Shown: piece by piece, positions 61,206-64,000 of the stretch | Layout of the letters: each line of letters opens with the position of its first letter | How positions within the stretch are numbered: position 1 is the stretch's first letter | Source: Pacificispira sp002696645 | GTDB lineage: Bacteria > Pseudomonadota > Alphaproteobacteria > UBA8366 > Aestuariispiraceae | Length of the DNA: 64,000 nucleotides | Direction of reading: 5' to 3' | Assembly (NCBI RefSeq): GCF_048892425.1 | Contig: NZ_JBLZHU010000001.1 | Span: 496,001 to 560,000, forward strand | Notes under the pieces: generated by a model | Databases searched by the model: none | What the model saw: only the letters and a program-made list of their open reading frames with translations | What the model was told of the DNA's origin: nothing | Program-made: the position numbers and the translations under genes

Positions 61206-62870
61206 TTACAGTGCGACGCTGACATTGCCCAAGCGTTCGGACAATTTCATATTTTCGGAATAGTCGACGGGAATGGCAATCAATGCCGGGCCTTCCTGGG
61301 CAAAGGCTTCCTTCAGCGTCGGGATGATCTGATCGGTCGCCGTGATCTCCTTACCCCACATGCCAAAGCTGTAGGCCAGTTGTACGAAATCTGGATTGTT
61401 AAAGGCCAATGGAGAATGCCGTCCCTGGAAGCCCGTCTGTTGCTTCCATTTGATCAGGCCATATTCCCCGTCGCACCAGATCATGGCGACAACATTCAGC
61501 TTCAGGCGAACGGCGGTCTCCAGTTCCTGCACATTCATCATAAAGCCAGCATCACCAGAAATCGAAAGGACCTTTTTATCCGGAAAGGCCATTTTCGCCC
61601 CGATGGAGCCTGGCATGGCAAAGCCCATCGTGCAGAACCCGTTGGAAATCAAGCAGGTATTGGGTTCCATGCATTGATAATGGCGCGCAATCCACATTTT
61701 ATGAGCACCGACATCAGACAGCAGGATATCCTCCGGCCCCATGAAGTCGCGCACATCCCACAGGATCTTCTGTGGTTTGACCGGAACGGCCGTGTCGTCC
61801 TTCTGGGCGGCGAATTCTTCGGACATGATGTTGCGCAAGGCCTGACGGTCGGCGATGTTGAACAAGGGCATGCGGTCCGCATACATATCGTTCACAGCCT
61901 CGTTCAACTGCCACAGGGCATCGGCCAGATCGCCCACAACCTCCACCGTTGCCTGATAGTCGCGGTCGACCTCGGCAGGGCTGAAGTCGATATGAATTAT
62001 TTTCTTGGTATCCTTGTTGCTGCGATTCCAGGCGGAGGGCGCATATTCAACCAGGTCATAGCCACAGGAAATCACCAGATCCGCATCATCGAAGGCCAGA
62101 TTGTTATAATCCCCCGATCCCAGGCCCATGGTGAACAGGCAATGGGGATCATCCATGGGGACCGCGCCCTTGCCCATGAAGGTGTTCACAACGCCAATCC
62201 CGGTTTTCGTTGCAAGCCGGAAAAGTTGCTTCGCGGCCCGCTTTCGGATCGCGCCATTGCCCGCCAGAATGATCGGGTTCTTCGCTTCGCCGATCAGGCG
62301 CGCGGCCTCTGCAATTGCCTTATAGTCTGCGCCGGGGCGACGGACCTTGCGGGCGGGCATGGGGGAATCGTCAACCTCCTGCTTTGCAATATCTTCCGGT
62401 AATTCGATGACGCAGACGCCCGGCTTTTCGGTTTCCGCCACTTTGAAGGCCTTGCGCACCACTTCCGTAATATTGCCAGCAGACGTGATGGATTGCGCCC
62501 ATTTGGAAATGGGACGCATCATCGCCACGGAATCCATATTCTGATGGCTTTCCTTGTGCAGACGCTTGGTGGATCCCTGACCAATGATCGCGACGACGGG
62601 GGCGCGATCCATATTGGCATCCGCCAGACCGGTCACCAGATTGGTCGCACCCGGACCCAGCGTGGACAGGCAGACCCCGGCCTTGCCCGTCAGGCGCCCA
62701 TAACTGTCGGCCATAAAGGCCGCCGCCTGTTCATGTCGGCACAGAATAAAATCGATCTTCGAATCCATCAGGGCGATCATCAGATCGGCGTTTTCTTCGC
62801 CAGGCACACCATAAATACGTTCGACGCCTTCTTCTTCCAGGCATTTTACAAACAGTTCAGCGGCTTTCAT
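61206..62870 (-). CDS. Acetolactate-synthase-like TPP enzyme (large subunit)
   Basis: A 554-residue thiamine-diphosphate enzyme with the usual N-terminal Pyr domain (YGVPGEEN with its Glu), central domain and C-terminal PP domain with SISGDAGFMMNVQELET. It resembles the AlsS/IlvB group. No ilvN regulatory subunit is adjacent, so it may be a catabolic type. It starts 25 bp after the cytochrome c gene and is probably in the cueR-cytochrome c transcript. Its role in copper response is unclear. Confidence 0.9.
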   Translation of the reverse strand: MKAAELFVKCLEEEGVERIYGVPGEENADLMIALMDSKIDFILCRHEQAAAFMADSYGRLTGKAGVCLSTLGPGATNLVTGLADANMDRAPVVAIIGQGSTKRLHKESHQNMDSVAMMRPISKWAQSITSAGNITEVVRKAFKVAETEKPGVCVIELPEDIAKQEVDDSPMPARKVRRPGADYKAIAEAARLIGEAKNPIILAGNGAIRKRAAKQLFRLATKTGIGVVNTFMGKGAVPMDDPHCLFTMGLGSGDYNNLAFDDADLVISCGYDLVEYAPSAWNRSNKDTKKIIHIDFSPAEVDRDYQATVEVVGDLADALWQLNEAVNDMYADRMPLFNIADRQALRNIMSEEFAAQKDDTAVPVKPQKILWDVRDFMGPEDILLSDVGAHKMWIARHYQCMEPNTCLISNGFCTMGFAMPGSIGAKMAFPDKKVLSISGDAGFMMNVQELETAVRLKLNVVAMIWCDGEYGLIKWKQQTGFQGRHSPLAFNNPDFVQLAYSFGMWGKEITATDQIIPTLKEAFAQEGPALIAIPVDYSENMKLSERLGNVSVAL

Positions 62871-62895
62871 ATAAGTTCCTTAAAGGCGAGGGAGG

Positions 62896-63324
62896 TTAGC
62901 CGCCAGACATTTTTGTATTACGGGCGCGAACGTCAGACGGCCATCTGCTTTTTATATAGGACAGCACGGCAATGATTTCAGCGTCTGTAAGTTTTTTCTC
63001 AAAGGCAGGCATATCTGTTTTGTAATCGGGCCCGGCGAATTTTTGAATCCCGTATTTGGTCATCTCAAAAATCTGTGTTTCGGAATGATGCCAGGTATGC
63101 CCTGTCTCATCTTGGGGCGGGGCGGGCAATTTTCCATCAGCTTTGCGCACATTCCAATTCGGTTGTCCTTCCAAGTTTGGACCGTGACAGGCTGCACATT
63201 CCGAATCATAGATCACCTTCCCCAGCTTCACAAAGGTTGGATCGTCGGGCAGAAGGATTGTCTCAGCGCGGGCGAAGTTGGCGGCAGTCATTATTAAGAC
63301 AATCAAGGGCAGGGCTGATTTCAT
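62896..63324 (-). CDS. Exported c-type cytochrome
   Basis: A 142-residue monohaem cytochrome c with a signal peptide cleaved near ARA (residue 20). Haem attaches at CAACH (C43, C46, H47), and M105 in TDMPAFEKKL is the likely distal ligand. It is periplasmic. Its ATG overlaps the cueR stop (ATGA), so its synthesis is tied to the copper regulator. A copper-linked electron carrier is inferred. Confidence 0.93.
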   Translation of the reverse strand: MKSALPLIVLIMTAANFARAETILLPDDPTFVKLGKVIYDSECAACHGPNLEGQPNWNVRKADGKLPAPPQDETGHTWHHSETQIFEMTKYGIQKFAGPDYKTDMPAFEKKLTDAEIIAVLSYIKSRWPSDVRARNTKMSGG

Positions 63325-63713
63325 AGAGAATCTCCAGCGAGAGAATTGAGAATAGGACAGGACGGGCGATGATCGCCATCACAACAGTGAATCAAATGCG
63401 CAAGAGTTTCGCGCATGTCTTTCAGAACATTAATTTTTTCATCGATTTCATCGAGATGTTTGCTGGCGATAGCCTTTACCTCTGCACTGGTGCGATTGGC
63501 ATCGGAATACAGGCTCAGCAGGGTTCGGCATTCCTCAATTGAAAAGCCCAAATCCCTCGCCCGCTTCAGGAATTGTAAGGTCGCGATGTGATCATTGCTA
63601 AAATCACGATAGCCATTATCAGCCCGATCCGGCACCAGCAGAGCAATCTCTTCATAATAGCGCAGCGTCTTGGCGGGCAGGCCGGTTTGTTGGGCGGCGT
63701 CTGAGATATTCAT
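63321..63713 (-). CDS. cueR: Cu(I)-responsive MerR-family regulator CueR
   Basis: A 130-residue MerR-type activator. The N-terminal helix-turn-helix is MNISDAAQQTGLPAKTLRYYEEIALL, followed by a long dimerisation helix. The metal loop has C111 and C119 seven residues apart (CDGDHRPSC), the CueR pattern for Cu(I). The ATG at 63713 is preferred over a longer frame. It diverges from copA with a CueR-type promoter on each side. Confidence 0.95.
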   Translation of the reverse strand: MNISDAAQQTGLPAKTLRYYEEIALLVPDRADNGYRDFSNDHIATLQFLKRARDLGFSIEECRTLLSLYSDANRTSAEVKAIASKHLDEIDEKINVLKDMRETLAHLIHCCDGDHRPSCPILNSLAGDSL

Positions 63714-63737
63714 CTGTGTGGCTCCTGTTCCAATCAC

Positions 63738-63770
63738 TCCTATAAAGGTTCCCCTGACTGGAAGGTCAAG
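63738..63770 (-). promoter_or_regulatory. CueR-type promoter of cueR
   Basis: On the minus strand, TTGACC (63769-63764) is followed by TTCCAGTCAGGGGAACC and then a TTTATAGG-like -10 (63746-63738). The dyad and long spacer are typical of MerR-family sites and suggest that CueR controls its own operon. Confidence 0.8.
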
Positions 63771-63792
63771 CATTCAAGATCATAAATGACCC

Positions 63793-63824
63793 CTTGACCT
63801 TCCTGTTACTGGAACCCCCACATT
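63793..63824 (+). promoter_or_regulatory. CueR-type promoter of copA
   Basis: TTGACC (63794-63799) is followed by a 19-bp spacer TTCCTGTTACTGGAACCCC and a CACATT -10. Long 19-20 bp spacers are the rule for MerR-controlled promoters. It lies about 25 bp ahead of the copA ribosome site. Confidence 0.75.
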
Positions 63825-63849
63825 TGGTGCAGGCCAAAGGAGATGAATG

Positions 63850-64000
63850 ATGACTGCGATCAGTCTGGATATTGATGGGATGACCTGTGCTGGCTGTGCC
63901 GGACGGGTAGAAAAGGCGCTGAAATCTGTGGACGGTGTTTCGACTGCACAGGTTAATCTGGCGCTGGAAAAGGCCTCGGTTGAAGGAAGCGCCACTCCGA
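63850..64000 (+). CDS. copA: Copper-transporting P-type ATPase, N-terminal fragment (continues beyond window)
   Basis: The visible 50 residues are a heavy-metal-associated domain with GMTCAGCAGRVEKAL (C13, C16), the N-terminal copper-binding unit of CopA-type ATPases. AAGGAG at 63837 precedes the ATG. An extra ATG three bases upstream is possible. The product pumps Cu(I) from the cytoplasm to the periplasm. The link with divergent cueR supports this, although only the first domain is visible. Confidence 0.9.
   Translation, partial: MTAISLDIDGMTCAGCAGRVEKALKSVDGVSTAQVNLALEKASVEGSATP

Noticed and set aside
61380..62402. A 340-residue open frame on the plus strand within the TPP enzyme
   Set aside because: Antisense shadow of a well-conserved gene with no ribosome site and no recognisable domain.
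63780..63995. Minus-strand frame of 71 residues over the start of copA
   Set aside because: It is antisense to the clear heavy-metal-binding domain and overlaps the CueR promoter region.

Overview
The window is chromosomal DNA of an alphaproteobacterium. This rests on gene content: the aroQ-accB-accC-aat order, NDUFA12, DUF2155, DUF1476 (the ATP-synthase zeta inhibitor), DUF6356, a PurS/small-PurL system, ClpS-ClpA, and a B12-dependent NrdJ as ribonucleotide reductase. A Rhodospirillales-like member is my best guess; sequence alone does not fix the genus. I see no rRNA, tRNA, prophage, insertion sequence or CRISPR array. Genes are packed tightly on both strands, with many ATGA overlaps.

Layout. 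1-1420: the end of a TrkH potassium transporter, then an ArsR-type repressor with an SRPBCC protein behind a self-overlapping operator. 1469-5620: a minus-strand run of vWA (TerY-like), PP2C phosphatase and protein kinase, followed by two YeeE/YedE-type membrane proteins. 5914-8455: DUF2155, methyltransferase, two MlaD-like proteins and NDUFA12. 8851-12644: nrdJ with a strong terminator. 12670-19783: HAD phosphatase, omega-aminotransferase, a 2OG-oxygenase-like protein, purB, a secreted helical-repeat protein and a TerB protein. 19924-21026: two consecutive riboswitches, a cobalamin riboswitch ahead of an unknown 117-residue protein and a yybP-ykoY manganese riboswitch ahead of a GDT1-family exporter. 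21049-32986: HutG, dienelactone hydrolase, Lrp, DUF6356, RibF, serine hydrolase, MaoC, amidase, CobW GTPase, NadE and a HAD phosphatase. 32972-36018: aat-accC-accB-aroQ.

36115-42600: a methyltransferase and a phenylacetate catabolic group (paaX, paaK, paaI, paaG, diverging from paaN). 42620-46063: Lrp/RidA pair, TerB-like protein, small proteins and a Cys/Met-metabolism PLP enzyme. 46801-54334: the grxD-bolA-purL ... purQ-purS-purC cluster, interrupted by about 2.9 kb carrying LysE, DUF2237 and a TetR/SDR pair. 54598-62870: DUF1476, clpS, clpA, several unknown genes and an acetolactate-synthase-like enzyme. 62896-64000: a copper-response end with cytochrome c, cueR and the start of copA, with two CueR-type promoters in the divergent gap.

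Three intergenic regions (13.3, 22.0 and 46.1 kb) are filled by the same family of palindromic repeats. In two of them the repeats form tandem units of about 220-225 bp.

The points most worth a second look are the cobalamin riboswitch controlling an unrecognised gene, the vWA/PP2C/kinase triad apparently co-transcribed with sulfur-type membrane proteins and preceded by a cluster of GATTCG dyads, the cueR-cytochrome c-TPP-enzyme operon, and an exported protein with an internally duplicated two-cysteine module.
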